Both the position numbers and the translations under genes were made by a program. The notes under the pieces are model-generated. The model made no database searches, was not told the origin of the DNA, and worked only from the letters and a program-made list of their open reading frames with translations. Of a DNA stretch of 50,400 nucleotides, positions 40,612-48,987 are shown piece by piece; the stretch's first letter is position 1, and each line of letters begins with the position of its first letter. Source of the stretch: Eubacteriales bacterium (GTDB taxonomy: Bacteria; Bacillota_A; Clostridia; Christensenellales; Aristaeellaceae); the NCBI GenBank assembly GCA_029974035.1, contig JARKQG010000043.1, positions 1 through 50,400 of the forward strand. Reading direction: 5' to 3'.

Positions 40612-40656
40612 AAAGCGCCGCCGGCCGACTCGGAAAGAATCGGATGGCGGCGCTTT
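40612..40656 (-). terminator. Probable terminator after asnA
   Basis: AAAGCGCCGCC (40612-40622) pairs with GGCGGCGCTTT (40646-40656), with extra pairing in the loop. It lies about 50 bases after the asnA stop on the minus strand. No long T tract follows. The rest of 40470-40706 is GC-rich spacer with smaller inverted repeats and no gene. Confidence 0.55.
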
Positions 40657-40706
40657 GTCAGGAGCGTACCGGCGGAAAACCGGTTGCGAAAGGGCCGGCG
40701 CAGTCG

Positions 40707-41714
40707 CTACAAAAGGCGGAACCCGGCGGCCGCACAGCCGCGCAGCGTGTCCTCATCCCACACGGATACCTGCACCTCGCCGATATGCGCCTTTTCCAGC
40801 AGCAGCATGCTCAGCCGGGACTGCCCGATGCCTCCGCCCATCGTGAGCGGGAGCTCCCCCCTGAGAAGCGCCCGATGGAAGGGCAGCTTCCGGCGGTGGT
40901 CGCATTGGGCTCTGGTCAGCTGCTCGTCCAGCGACTGCGCGTCCACGCGGATGCCCATGGACGATACCTCAAAGGGGCACCCGAGCACATCGTTCCAGAA
41001 GAGAATGTCGCCGTTCAGCGCCCAGTCGTCATAGTCCGGCGCACGGCCGTCGTGGCGGATTCCGGATCTCAGCGGGCCGCCAATCTGCATCAGGAAGACC
41101 ACCTTGTGTTCCCGGAGCAAGGCGCGCTCCCGTTCCTTGGGCGTGAGCGCGGGATACCTGTCCTCAAGCTCCTGCGTCGTCATGAAGAATACCTCTCTTG
41201 AAAGGCGCGCCGAGAGCGCCGGAAACATGGCCGAAAGCGCCTCCTGGGTGTCGCAGATCGCTCCGACGATTTTGCGCACGGTGTCCTTCAGCGTTTCCAG
41301 GTTGCGGGACTCGCGGTCGATCACCTTTTCCCAGTCCCACTGGTCGACGTAGATGGAGTGGAGGTTGTCCATCTCCTCGTCACGGCGGATCGCGTTCATG
41401 TCGGTGTACAGCCCTTCGCCCACAGGAAAGCCGTATTTGTGCAGCGCCACCCGCTTCCATTTGGCGAGGGACTGCACGATCTGCACGTCGCCCCCCGTTT
41501 CGCGGACTTCAAAATCCACCGGGCGCTCCACGCCGTTCAGATCGTCATTCAGCCCGGTCTGCGGCTCGACAAAAAGCGGCGCCGACACCCGCTTGAGGTT
41601 CAGGGCCCTGCACAGGCCGTCTTCAAACCTCCTTTTCAATATCCCGATGGCGGTTTGGGTTTCATAGATCGACAGAACCGGCGCGTACCCTTTTGGTACC
41701 ACGAGATCGCTCAC
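40707..41714 (-). CDS. asnA: Aspartate-ammonia ligase (asparagine synthetase A)
   Basis: Makes asparagine from aspartate, ammonia and ATP. 335 aa, normal length for AsnA, which is a class II tRNA-synthetase-like enzyme. Family blocks: VSAPLFVEPQTGLNDDLNG, VQSLAKWKR, MNAIRRDEEMDNLHSIYVDQWDWE, and GGGIGQSRLSMLLL near the end. GTG at 41714 is chosen because GGAGGGG lies nine bases upstream and the protein then starts like other AsnA; the open frame continues to 41801 without support. It is a single gene with its own promoter. I looked for a T-box leader, common before such genes, and saw none. Confidence 0.95.
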   Translation of the reverse strand: MSDLVVPKGYAPVLSIYETQTAIGILKRRFEDGLCRALNLKRVSAPLFVEPQTGLNDDLNGVERPVDFEVRETGGDVQIVQSLAKWKRVALHKYGFPVGEGLYTDMNAIRRDEEMDNLHSIYVDQWDWEKVIDRESRNLETLKDTVRKIVGAICDTQEALSAMFPALSARLSREVFFMTTQELEDRYPALTPKERERALLREHKVVFLMQIGGPLRSGIRHDGRAPDYDDWALNGDILFWNDVLGCPFEVSSMGIRVDAQSLDEQLTRAQCDHRRKLPFHRALLRGELPLTMGGGIGQSRLSMLLLEKAHIGEVQVSVWDEDTLRGCAAAGFRLL

Positions 41715-41791
41715 GGGGCGTTCCCCTCCTTGCTCTGCGGCCGAGGGACGGCGGGCCTCCCCGGTTCCGCGCCTCAGCGGTTTTCCGCAGT

Positions 41792-41821
41792 AGCATACCA
41801 TACGGGCCGTTCCGCTGTCTA
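41792..41821 (-). promoter_or_regulatory. Promoter of asnA
   Basis: Minus strand: TAGACA (41821-41816), 18 bases, TATGCT (41797-41792), about 78 bases before the GTG. The remainder of the 290-base spacer up to 42005 shows nothing further that I can name. Confidence 0.5.
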
Positions 41822-42005
41822 CCTTTGCGTCTCGGCGCCGATCCCCGCGCGGACCATATCGCGGCGGCGGCGTCCATCCGCATTTGAGGAATTACTTTTT
41901 CGTACGGCCCTGAACGTCCATCATTTTCTTTCCCATTCTCCCCCTGGTATCGGGCGGCGCGCCTTCGGCCATTCCATCCCCGCTGCCTGGACGCCTTTTT
42001 CCGGC

Positions 42006-42947
42006 TTATCCCTTCAGCGCCAGCGCCACCTTGCATTGGCGGACAATCTCCTCGGCGGTCAAGCCGTATGCCTGCATCAGCTGAAGGGCGTCGCCCGAAC
42101 GGCCAAAGGTGTCCCGCGCGCCGACGCGCACCACCGGGACCGGGAACCGCTCCGCCACGACCTCCGCCACCGCGCCGCCCAGGCCGCCCAGCACGTTGTG
42201 CTCCTCGGCGGTGACGATGGCCCCCGTTTCGCGGGCCGCGTCCAGAATCGTCTTCTCATCCAGGGGCTTGACGGTATGGATGTTGACAACGCGCGCGCGG
42301 ATGCCCTCGGCCCCGAGTGCGTCCGCCGCCCGCAGCGCCTCCTGCACCATGATGCCGGTCGCGGCGATCGTCACATCGTTTCCGCCGCGGAGCGTTACCG
42401 CCCTGCCGATTTCAAACCTGTAGCCTTCAAAGTCTGAAACCGGGGCGACCGCCAGGCGCCCGAGCCGAAGATAGACGGGGCCCGCGTACTCCGAAACCGC
42501 CCGGACGGCCTGGCGGGTCTCCTCGCCGTCCGCGGGGCAGATGACCGTCATCCCCGGAATGGAACGCATCAGCGCCAGATCCTCGAGGCACTGGTGGGTG
42601 GCGCCATCCTCGCCCACGGTAAGCCCCGCGTGGGTGCCGACGATTTTGACGTTCAGGCGGGGGTAGCACACGGTGTTGCGGATCTGGTCGAAACCGCGCC
42701 CGGCCGCAAACATCGCGAAGGCGTGCACGAAGGGAATCATGCCGAACGTGGCCATGCCGGCAGCCATGCCGATCATGTTCGCCTCGGCGATGCCCACGTT
42801 GAAGAAGCGGTCCGGGTACTTGCTGCCGAACAGGATGGACATGGTACAGGTGGCCACGTCCGCGTCCAGCCCGACGATTCTGGGATTTGCGCCGATTTCG
42901 GCGAGCGCTTCGCCGTAGGCGTGTCTGGTCGCGATTTTCTCCGACAT
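42006..42947 (-). CDS. Transketolase, C-terminal subunit
   Basis: 313 aa covering the pyrimidine-binding and C-terminal domains. FFNVGIAEANMIGMAAGMA contains the Glu that activates thiamine diphosphate; FVHAFAMFAAGRGFDQIRN and GTHAGLTVGEDGATHQ are transketolase blocks. It pairs with the N-terminal subunit encoded just upstream (three bases between stop and start). Split transketolases of this kind are common in Clostridia and archaea. In this operon it would process pentose phosphates from the imported sugar. It is the last gene; I see no clear terminator after it. Confidence 0.93.
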   Translation of the reverse strand: MSEKIATRHAYGEALAEIGANPRIVGLDADVATCTMSILFGSKYPDRFFNVGIAEANMIGMAAGMATFGMIPFVHAFAMFAAGRGFDQIRNTVCYPRLNVKIVGTHAGLTVGEDGATHQCLEDLALMRSIPGMTVICPADGEETRQAVRAVSEYAGPVYLRLGRLAVAPVSDFEGYRFEIGRAVTLRGGNDVTIAATGIMVQEALRAADALGAEGIRARVVNIHTVKPLDEKTILDAARETGAIVTAEEHNVLGGLGGAVAEVVAERFPVPVVRVGARDTFGRSGDALQLMQAYGLTAEEIVRQCKVALALKG

Positions 42948-42950
42948 CGC

Positions 42951-43793
42951 TCAGCCCTCCAATTCCTTTTCACGCGCGTACAGTTCCTCGAACGCCAGCG
43001 CAAACTGCGCCTCATCCGGTGTCTTTCCGTGCCACTGGCACTTTCCCTCCATGAAGGAGATGCCCCTGCCCTTGACGGTATTGGCGATGATCATCGACGG
43101 GCGGCCCTTTTCCGCCTTGGCCCGGTCGACCGCGTCCGCGATTTCCTCCACATTGTGCCCGTCGATGGACTGGGTGAAAAAGCCGAAGCTCTCAAACTTG
43201 GCTTTCAGGTCGCCGGTATCCAGCACTTCGCACACACAGCCGTCCAGCTGGACCTTGTTGCTGTCCAGAATCGCAACCAGATTGTCCAGCTTGTGCGCGC
43301 CGGCGTACATCAGCGCCTCCCAGATCTGCCCCTCCTGAATCTCGCCGTCGCCCAGCACCGCGTAGACGGTGATGTCCTTTCCCAGCATTCTGGCGCAGCA
43401 CGCCATGCCCACCGCCGTGGAAAGCCCCTGCCCCAGCGACCCCGTCGACATGTCCACGCCCGGCACCTGGGTCATTTCCGCGTGGCCCGACAGGTGCCCG
43501 TCGATCTTGCGAAACTCGTCCAGCCGCTCGACGGGCATATACCCCCGCAGCGCCAGCGTCGGGTACAGCGCCACGGTGCAATGCCCCTTGGAGAGCACAA
43601 ACCGGTCCCGGTCCTCCCAGTCGGGCTGCTGTGGCCGGATGGCCATCTTGTCAAAATACAAAACCGCCATGATTTCCGACAGAGAGAACGCGCCGCCGAT
43701 GTGTCCGGAATGCGCGCCCCGGACCATCTTCAGGCCGGTGATGCGCAGCCGCTGCGCGATCAGTTCCAACTCCCGTTTGCGTTGTTGATCCAT
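42951..43793 (-). CDS. Transketolase, N-terminal subunit
   Basis: 280 aa with the thiamine-diphosphate motif GDGEIQEGQIWEAL...N (from about residue 147 to the Asn in ILDSN), MVRGAHSGHIGGAFSLSEI near the N-terminus, and DGHNVEEI. Together with the next gene it forms one transketolase (EC 2.2.1.1). ATG follows GAAAGGAAG. It is separated from the binding-protein gene by about 160 bases containing a hairpin. Confidence 0.93.
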   Translation of the reverse strand: MDQQRKRELELIAQRLRITGLKMVRGAHSGHIGGAFSLSEIMAVLYFDKMAIRPQQPDWEDRDRFVLSKGHCTVALYPTLALRGYMPVERLDEFRKIDGHLSGHAEMTQVPGVDMSTGSLGQGLSTAVGMACCARMLGKDITVYAVLGDGEIQEGQIWEALMYAGAHKLDNLVAILDSNKVQLDGCVCEVLDTGDLKAKFESFGFFTQSIDGHNVEEIADAVDRAKAEKGRPSMIIANTVKGRGISFMEGKCQWHGKTPDEAQFALAFEELYAREKELEG

Positions 43794-43845
43794 GAGGCTT
43801 CTTCCTTTCAGGCTTAATTGGGTCGTGGATGCATGCGGCCAAGCA

Positions 43846-43890
43846 ACGGCCCCGCCCGACGCGGAAGAATCCTGCGCCGCGCGGGGCCGT
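43846..43890 (-). other. Hairpin between sugar-binding-protein and transketolase genes
   Basis: ACGGCCCCGC (43846-43855) pairs with GCGGGGCCGT (43881-43890), with inner GCGG/CCGC pairing. It sits about 65 bases after the binding-protein stop (minus strand), the same position as the hairpin at 38733-38781 in the other ABC operon. Confidence 0.6.
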
Positions 43891-43954
43891 CTGCACCGGG
43901 CTCCACGGGGGCCGCAGCGAGGGGCGCGGTCCCCATGCGTCTGGCCGGGCGGGA

Positions 43955-44959
43955 TTACTTCATTTCGGCGATGGCCTGATCCACCTGGTCCTGGGTCAGG
44001 CGGCCGATCTTGACGTAGTAGTCGAGGTACTGGTCGATGTTGGTGGAATCGATGTAGATGGCGGGCAGCGCGACGTTTTCGGCGGTGCCGGTGGTCAGCG
44101 CGGCATAGGCGGTCTTCAGCGAGTTGCCGGCGATGTCATAGGTATCCTGCATGACGGTACCCTTGATGTGGCCCTGCTTGATCAGAAGGAGCTGGTCCGG
44201 GTTGCCGTCCACGCCGTAGAACAGGCTGTCCTTCCAGGTGGGGTCGTCCTTGACGACTTCGTAGCAGGATTTGGCCAGTACGTCGCCGATGGTCAGCACG
44301 GCGTCGAAGTAGCCGTAGGCCTGCACCCAGTCCTCCATGGTGGCCATGAACTCCGCTTCATCGGCGCGGGCGGTACACTTCTGGGCGAGGCAGGTCACGT
44401 CGGGGCGCTGCGCGAGGAAGATTTCGTTGTAGGCCTTCAGTCGGGACTCCGTGTGCAGGTTCCCCGGGTTGCAGGTCATGATGCAGACCTTGGCGTCCTT
44501 GGGGACTTCCTCAACGGCCTTCTCGGCGACCAGCTTGCCCTGCTCGTAGGGATCGGCGTCCACCCAATAGCCGCCATTGACTTCGCGGATGCCGGCGTTG
44601 GTGGTCACCACAACCCTGCCCGCGTCCACCGCGGCCTGGCAGTAGGGCAGCTGGGAGGTGGAGTCGTTGGGCTGCACGATGATCGCGTCATAGCCGTTGG
44701 TGACGCAGGTTTCGATTAGCGAGTTCTCCTTCTCGTTGTCGGCGTTGGAATCCAGAATGTCCAGCGTCATCTTGCCCTTGTAATCCTTCTCCATGGTTTC
44801 GTTGAACGCCTGGATGATGAATCCGCAGAAAGAATCGGCGGTGTTGCGGCAGATGAAAGCCACCTTGTACACCTTGGCGTCTTCGGCCAGGGCCGGGCTG
44901 ATCGCCGTCGTCGTGATGAGCAGCATGGACAGCAGGATCAGAGCGATGGTTTTCCTCAT
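43955..44959 (-). CDS. Sugar ABC importer binding protein, RbsB-like
   Basis: 334 aa. Sec signal peptide (cleavage near ALA-ED, residue 25) without lipobox, then a type-1 periplasmic-binding fold: KVAFICRNTADSFCGFI, NGYDAIIVQPNDST, and VDAGRVVVTTNAGI. The C-terminal half has the family's hinge strands (GHIKGTVMQDTYDIAG). It binds a monosaccharide or polyol; the ligand cannot be named. It belongs with the permease and ATPase encoded upstream. Confidence 0.92.
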   Translation of the reverse strand: MRKTIALILLSMLLITTTAISPALAEDAKVYKVAFICRNTADSFCGFIIQAFNETMEKDYKGKMTLDILDSNADNEKENSLIETCVTNGYDAIIVQPNDSTSQLPYCQAAVDAGRVVVTTNAGIREVNGGYWVDADPYEQGKLVAEKAVEEVPKDAKVCIMTCNPGNLHTESRLKAYNEIFLAQRPDVTCLAQKCTARADEAEFMATMEDWVQAYGYFDAVLTIGDVLAKSCYEVVKDDPTWKDSLFYGVDGNPDQLLLIKQGHIKGTVMQDTYDIAGNSLKTAYAALTTGTAENVALPAIYIDSTNIDQYLDYYVKIGRLTQDQVDQAIAEMK

Positions 44960-45019
44960 GTGGGGTTCCTCCTCATTTCTTATTCAACCTCCGTGTTCCG
45001 GAGATCAATCCGATCCGCA

Positions 45020-46024
45020 TCAGGCGGCCGGGCTGGGCTCCCTGGGGGCGGTCACCGTCTTTTTATAGGTCTTGCGCTCCTTGGAGTAGATGTCCCAGAT
45101 GACGGCCAGCGCGATAATGACGCCCTTGATAAACTGTTGCATGTAGGAGTTGATGCCCAACAGGTTCATGATGTTGGCCAGGAAGCCAACCAGCAGCGCG
45201 CCCAGAATGGTGCCGAACGTGGAGGATACGCCGCCGGAGAAGCTGGTGCCGCCGATGATGGTGGCGGTCATCGCGTCAAATTCGTACCCCTGGCCGCCGT
45301 TGACCACGCCGGCGTTGACGCGCGCCACCCATGTGATGGCCGCGATGCCCACCAGAACCCCGTTGATGACGTAGGCCAGCATCTTGTTCCGCTTGACGTC
45401 GATGCCGGCGGACACCGCCGCGTTCTCGTTGCCGCCGATGGCGAAGAAGCTGCGACCCAGCCGGGTCTGGCGCATCAGGTAGGCGACAACCGCAAAGCAC
45501 AGCAGCATCGTGATCGCGGGAACCGGCACAAAGCCGATGCTCTTCTGGCCCAGCACGGTGATGTTGCCCAGGCCGTAGATGTTCTGCCCATCGCACACGT
45601 AGAGGATGAGTCCCCGGGCCATCGTCTGCGTGGCCAGCGTGGCGATGAAGGGCGGCGTTTTGAAGATGGTGACCATCGCGCCCGACGCCATGTTCCATAG
45701 AACCGCCACCACGACGGCGACCAGCGCCGCCAGCGCCACACTCGGGCAGACGTTGGAATAGAACAGGATTGCAATGCAGCCCGCGCAAGCCACCACCGAT
45801 CCGGAGGAGAGGTCGAGCAGTCCCGCCGTGATGAGGATCATCGCGCCAAGCGACAGGATGATGTTGACGGAATTCTGCTTGAAGATGTTGATCATGTTGT
45901 TGGCCGTCAGAAAGTTCGGGTTGGCCAGTGAACAGATCAGCATGAACGCAACGACGATGATCAGAAGACTGAATTTGCTGAGCACTCTCCCAACGGTCCA
46001 CCTGTCCGAAGACGCCCTGGACAT
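45020..46024 (-). CDS. Sugar ABC importer permease, RbsC-like
   Basis: 334 aa, about ten membrane segments, BPD_transp_2 family. LITAGLLDLSSGSVVACAG and AIGGNENAAVSAGIDVKRNK are diagnostic for RbsC/XylH-like permeases; GGTSFSGGVSSTFGTILGAL is the conserved late loop. ATG at 46024 follows GGGAGGG by seven bases. Confidence 0.93.
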   Translation of the reverse strand: MSRASSDRWTVGRVLSKFSLLIIVVAFMLICSLANPNFLTANNMINIFKQNSVNIILSLGAMILITAGLLDLSSGSVVACAGCIAILFYSNVCPSVALAALVAVVVAVLWNMASGAMVTIFKTPPFIATLATQTMARGLILYVCDGQNIYGLGNITVLGQKSIGFVPVPAITMLLCFAVVAYLMRQTRLGRSFFAIGGNENAAVSAGIDVKRNKMLAYVINGVLVGIAAITWVARVNAGVVNGGQGYEFDAMTATIIGGTSFSGGVSSTFGTILGALLVGFLANIMNLLGINSYMQQFIKGVIIALAVIWDIYSKERKTYKKTVTAPREPSPAA

Positions 46025-46070
46025 CGCATTTCCCTCCCATTGATGAATCGCACGGTCCGATCCGCCCCGA

Positions 46071-47573
46071 TCAGGCCAGGCGCTCGCGGTCGATGGCGCA
46101 GCGCATGATCGTTTCCTGCGAAAAACTCTCCCGTTCCAGGCACCCTGTAATCCTGCCCTCGCACATGACGTAGATCCGGTCGCACATGCCGATCAGCTCG
46201 GGCAGCTCGGAAGAGATCAGCACAATCGCCTTGCCCTCGCGCGCAAAATCCGTCAGCTGCTCATAGATGGCGCGCTTGGCGCCCACATCTATGCCCCGGG
46301 TCGGCTCGTCCATCAGCAGGATGTCCGGCTGGCACAGAAGCCACTTGGCCAGGACGACCTTTTGCTGATTGCCGCCGGAGAGCGACATGACGCTGTCCTT
46401 GTAGGAACTGGCCTTGACGCGCATGCGGTCGCAGGCCTGGGCGGCCTCCCGTTCTTCCAGGCGGGCGTTCCAATGGAAATTTTCAAAATACTTGCCCAGG
46501 TTGGCCATCGTCACGTTTTCCTGGATGTTGCGGCAGGCGACAATCTCCATGCGCCTTCTGTCCTCGGACACGTAGATCATGTGGTTCCGGATGGCGTCGG
46601 ATGGCCGCTGGATGCGCACCGGCTTTCCGTGGATCCGGACCGTCCCGCTCTGGTGCGGGGCCAGGCCGAACAGCGCCGTCATGGTTTCGGTGCGCCCCGC
46701 GCCCACCAGCCCCGCAAAGCCGACAATTTCGCCGCTGCGGACATTGAAGGCGACGTTTTCAAATACGCCGGGCTGTGTGAACCCTTCGACCTCCAGCGCG
46801 ATATCGCCTATGGGCAGGGTTTCCTTGGGGTACTGGCTGTCCAGCTTGCGCCCCACCATCATGGTGATGACCTGGTCGATGGTGAGCTCCTGCACCGGAT
46901 GGGTCGCGATCAGCGCGCCGTCGCGGATGACGGTGATGTCGTCGGCGATCCGGAAAACCTCGTCCATCTTGTGGGAGATGTAGACGATGCTGACGCCGCG
47001 GTCCCTGAGCTCCATCAGCTTGTTCAGCAGATACTCCGTCTCCTTGATGGAGATCGACGAGGAGGGCTCGTCCATGATCAGAATCTTCGCGTCAAAGGAG
47101 ATGGCCTTCAGGATTTCCAGCATCTGGATGTCGGATGTGCTGAGGCTTCGCATCAGCGTGGTGGGACTGTAGCGCATGCCCTCCCGGTCCAGGCATTCCT
47201 GCGTGCGCCGGTAGATGGCCTTCCAGTCCACCTTGCCGTGCCTGGTCACGGGCCAGCGGCCGCAGAAGAAATTCTCCGCAATGGTCATATCCGGCACGAA
47301 GGACAGTTCCTGGTAGACCATGAAGATGCCCTGGGCCTGCGCGTCGATGGGGCTTTTGATCTTGACTGGCACGCCATCAATCAAAATCTCACCCGAGTCC
47401 GGCGCGTAGATGCCGTTGAGAATCTTGACGAGGGTTGATTTTCCCGCGCCGTTCTCGCCGCAGATGACGTGCACCTTGCCGGCGCGCACCTTCAGACTGA
47501 TGTCGTCAAGTGCCTTGACGCCGGGAAACGACTTGCTGATGTGCCGGAATTCCAGCTTATCGGCTTCGTTCAT
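46071..47573 (-). CDS. Sugar ABC importer ATPase, RbsA-like (two fused ATPase domains)
   Basis: 500 aa. The first domain has Walker A GENGAGKSTL, Walker B ILIMDEPSSSIS and a degenerate signature (LSTSDIQ). The second has a degenerate Walker A (GLVGAGRTET) but a good signature LSGGNQQKVVLAKWL and Walker B ILLMDEPTRGIDVGAK, the usual asymmetric RbsA/XylG pattern. ATG follows GGGAGGTAAG. Confidence 0.94.
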   Translation of the reverse strand: MNEADKLEFRHISKSFPGVKALDDISLKVRAGKVHVICGENGAGKSTLVKILNGIYAPDSGEILIDGVPVKIKSPIDAQAQGIFMVYQELSFVPDMTIAENFFCGRWPVTRHGKVDWKAIYRRTQECLDREGMRYSPTTLMRSLSTSDIQMLEILKAISFDAKILIMDEPSSSISIKETEYLLNKLMELRDRGVSIVYISHKMDEVFRIADDITVIRDGALIATHPVQELTIDQVITMMVGRKLDSQYPKETLPIGDIALEVEGFTQPGVFENVAFNVRSGEIVGFAGLVGAGRTETMTALFGLAPHQSGTVRIHGKPVRIQRPSDAIRNHMIYVSEDRRRMEIVACRNIQENVTMANLGKYFENFHWNARLEEREAAQACDRMRVKASSYKDSVMSLSGGNQQKVVLAKWLLCQPDILLMDEPTRGIDVGAKRAIYEQLTDFAREGKAIVLISSELPELIGMCDRIYVMCEGRITGCLERESFSQETIMRCAIDRERLA

Positions 47574-47616
47574 CTTACCTCCCGCACTCTCCTTTCGTCG
47601 CTCATGCCGGGACAGA

Positions 47617-48651
47617 CTAAAACTTGATGACCGCCTTCACCATATCGGCCGCCTTTTCCACGGAGGTGCGGAAGGCCAGATCGCTCTCGTCGAAGGTGAA
47701 TTCGTCGCTGACGATCTGTCGGACGTCGATGGCGCCGCTGGAGATCGCCGCAATCGCCTTGGGGTAGAGGTTCCGGTAGCGGAACACCGACTGAATCTCC
47801 AGTTCCTTCATCATAATCTGCTGAAAGTTGAACGCCACGGTCGCCTCCGGGCTCATGCCCACCAGCACGATGGTGCCGCCGCGGCGGGTCAGGAAGGGCG
47901 TCTGGGCGATGGTATGCGGGGAGCCCGCGGTTTCCAGCACGATGTCCGCGCCGTCGCCGTCAAACAGCGCCTTGACGCGCGCCTCGACATCCTCGGAGGA
48001 CGCGTCGATGACTTCGGTCGCGCCCAGCCGCCGGGCCACCTCCAGGCGCTTCGGGTACAGATCGACCGCCACAATCTTTGACGCGCCGCGGGCCTTCGCC
48101 GCCATCAGCGTCACCAGGCCGATGCAGCCGCAGCCCAGAACGATAATCCCGTCGCCCAGCGATACGCCGCCCTGCTGGGTAGCGTAAAGGCCCACCGCCA
48201 GCGGTTCCACCAGCGCGCCCTCCATGGAAGACACGTTGTCCGGAAGCTTAAAGCACATGTCCGCCGGGTGCACCACGTACTCCTGCAGCGCGCCGTTGGT
48301 CGGCGGGTCCGCAAAAAAGCGGACGCTGGTGCACAAATTGTAGTGCCCGGTTCTGCAAAGGCGGCACTTGCCGCAGGGATACCCCGGCTCCAGCGCCACG
48401 CGGTCGCCCGGCTTCAGGTCCTTCACATCCTCCGCAACCTCCACCACAACCCCCGCGACCTCGTGCCCGAGGATAAACCGGTCGGGCGACTTGATGTCGC
48501 CGCAGCCGCCATCCTTGTAAAAGTGTACGTCCGAACCGCACACGCCGCAGTATTCCAGCTTGACGACCGCTTTCCCGGGCTCCGCATGGGGCCGCAGCGC
48601 TTCGTCTCGAACTTCCATGTGCATCGCGCCCATCAGGTATGCCGCTTTCAT
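47617..48651 (-). CDS. Zinc-dependent polyol/alcohol dehydrogenase (sorbitol/xylitol DH-like)
   Basis: 344 aa medium-chain dehydrogenase. Catalytic zinc region [15 protein letters not shown] with GHEVAG; structural-zinc cysteines in [16 protein letters not shown]; Rossmann motif GCGCIGLVT and VDLYPKRLE (NAD-type acidic end). It resembles sorbitol/xylitol/L-iditol 2-dehydrogenases, oxidising a polyol to a ketose. ATG at 48651 is chosen because AAAGGAG lies nine bases upstream; the ATG at 48672 is upstream of that site. First gene of the sugar operon. No sugar kinase is encoded in the operon, so phosphorylation must happen elsewhere. Confidence 0.92.
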   Translation of the reverse strand: MKAAYLMGAMHMEVRDEALRPHAEPGKAVVKLEYCGVCGSDVHFYKDGGCGDIKSPDRFILGHEVAGVVVEVAEDVKDLKPGDRVALEPGYPCGKCRLCRTGHYNLCTSVRFFADPPTNGALQEYVVHPADMCFKLPDNVSSMEGALVEPLAVGLYATQQGGVSLGDGIIVLGCGCIGLVTLMAAKARGASKIVAVDLYPKRLEVARRLGATEVIDASSEDVEARVKALFDGDGADIVLETAGSPHTIAQTPFLTRRGGTIVLVGMSPEATVAFNFQQIMMKELEIQSVFRYRNLYPKAIAAISSGAIDVRQIVSDEFTFDESDLAFRTSVEKAADMVKAVIKF

Positions 48652-48685
48652 GTATTTCTTCTCCTTTGTCATAACGCTTCACAAC

Positions 48686-48701
48686 TTGGCCAATTTGCCA
48701 A
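48686..48701. promoter_or_regulatory. Candidate ROK operator
   Basis: TTGGCCAATTTGCCAA: arms TTGGC/GCCAA six bases apart, located in the leader of the polyol operon, about 40 bases downstream of its -10. Binding here would block transcription. It is a guess from position and symmetry. Confidence 0.45.
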
Positions 48702-48741
48702 TATCGGAAAACTTATTTTGTAAAACCACTTTATATAATCA

Positions 48742-48770
48742 ATTATAGGAACGCGCCGCTTACTTGTCAA
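48742..48770 (-). promoter_or_regulatory. Consensus promoter of the polyol/sugar operon
   Basis: Minus strand: TTGACA (48770-48765), 17 bases, TATAAT (48747-48742), a perfect sigma-A promoter that would need a repressor to be regulated. Confidence 0.85.
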
Positions 48771-48914
48771 TACGCATTATTTTCACAAAAAAACTCTCTA
48801 TAATATGAGCATTTAGCCCATATCTTTCGGGCGCATCGTGAAAATATCGCTCGCCCCGCGCCTTTTTATGATTTTAACTACATTAATATCCTGCGCATTT
48901 TGCAAAAATGCTCC

Positions 48915-48943
48915 TTGTTTTTCTACGCGTAATCCGCTATAAT
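48915..48943 (+). promoter_or_regulatory. Promoter of the ROK regulator gene
   Basis: TTGTTT (48915-48920), 17 bases, TATAAT (48938-48943), 45 bases before the ATG. Confidence 0.7.
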
Positions 48944-48987
48944 ACAAAGTGTATTGGTGGAATGAATGGCTTACAGGGTGAAACAGC

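Larger units (their letters stand above)
48652..48987. other. Divergent regulatory region (polyol operon / ROK gene)
   Basis: About 335 AT-rich bases without a gene. It holds the polyol-operon promoter (48742-48770, minus), the ROK promoter (48915-48943, plus), an inverted repeat at 48686-48701 and poly-A/T tracts. This is the layout expected of an autoregulated ROK/XylR repressor facing its target. Confidence 0.7.

Noticed and set aside
41715..42005. T-box leader before asnA
   Set aside because: I searched for the conserved T-box sequence and antiterminator and did not see them.
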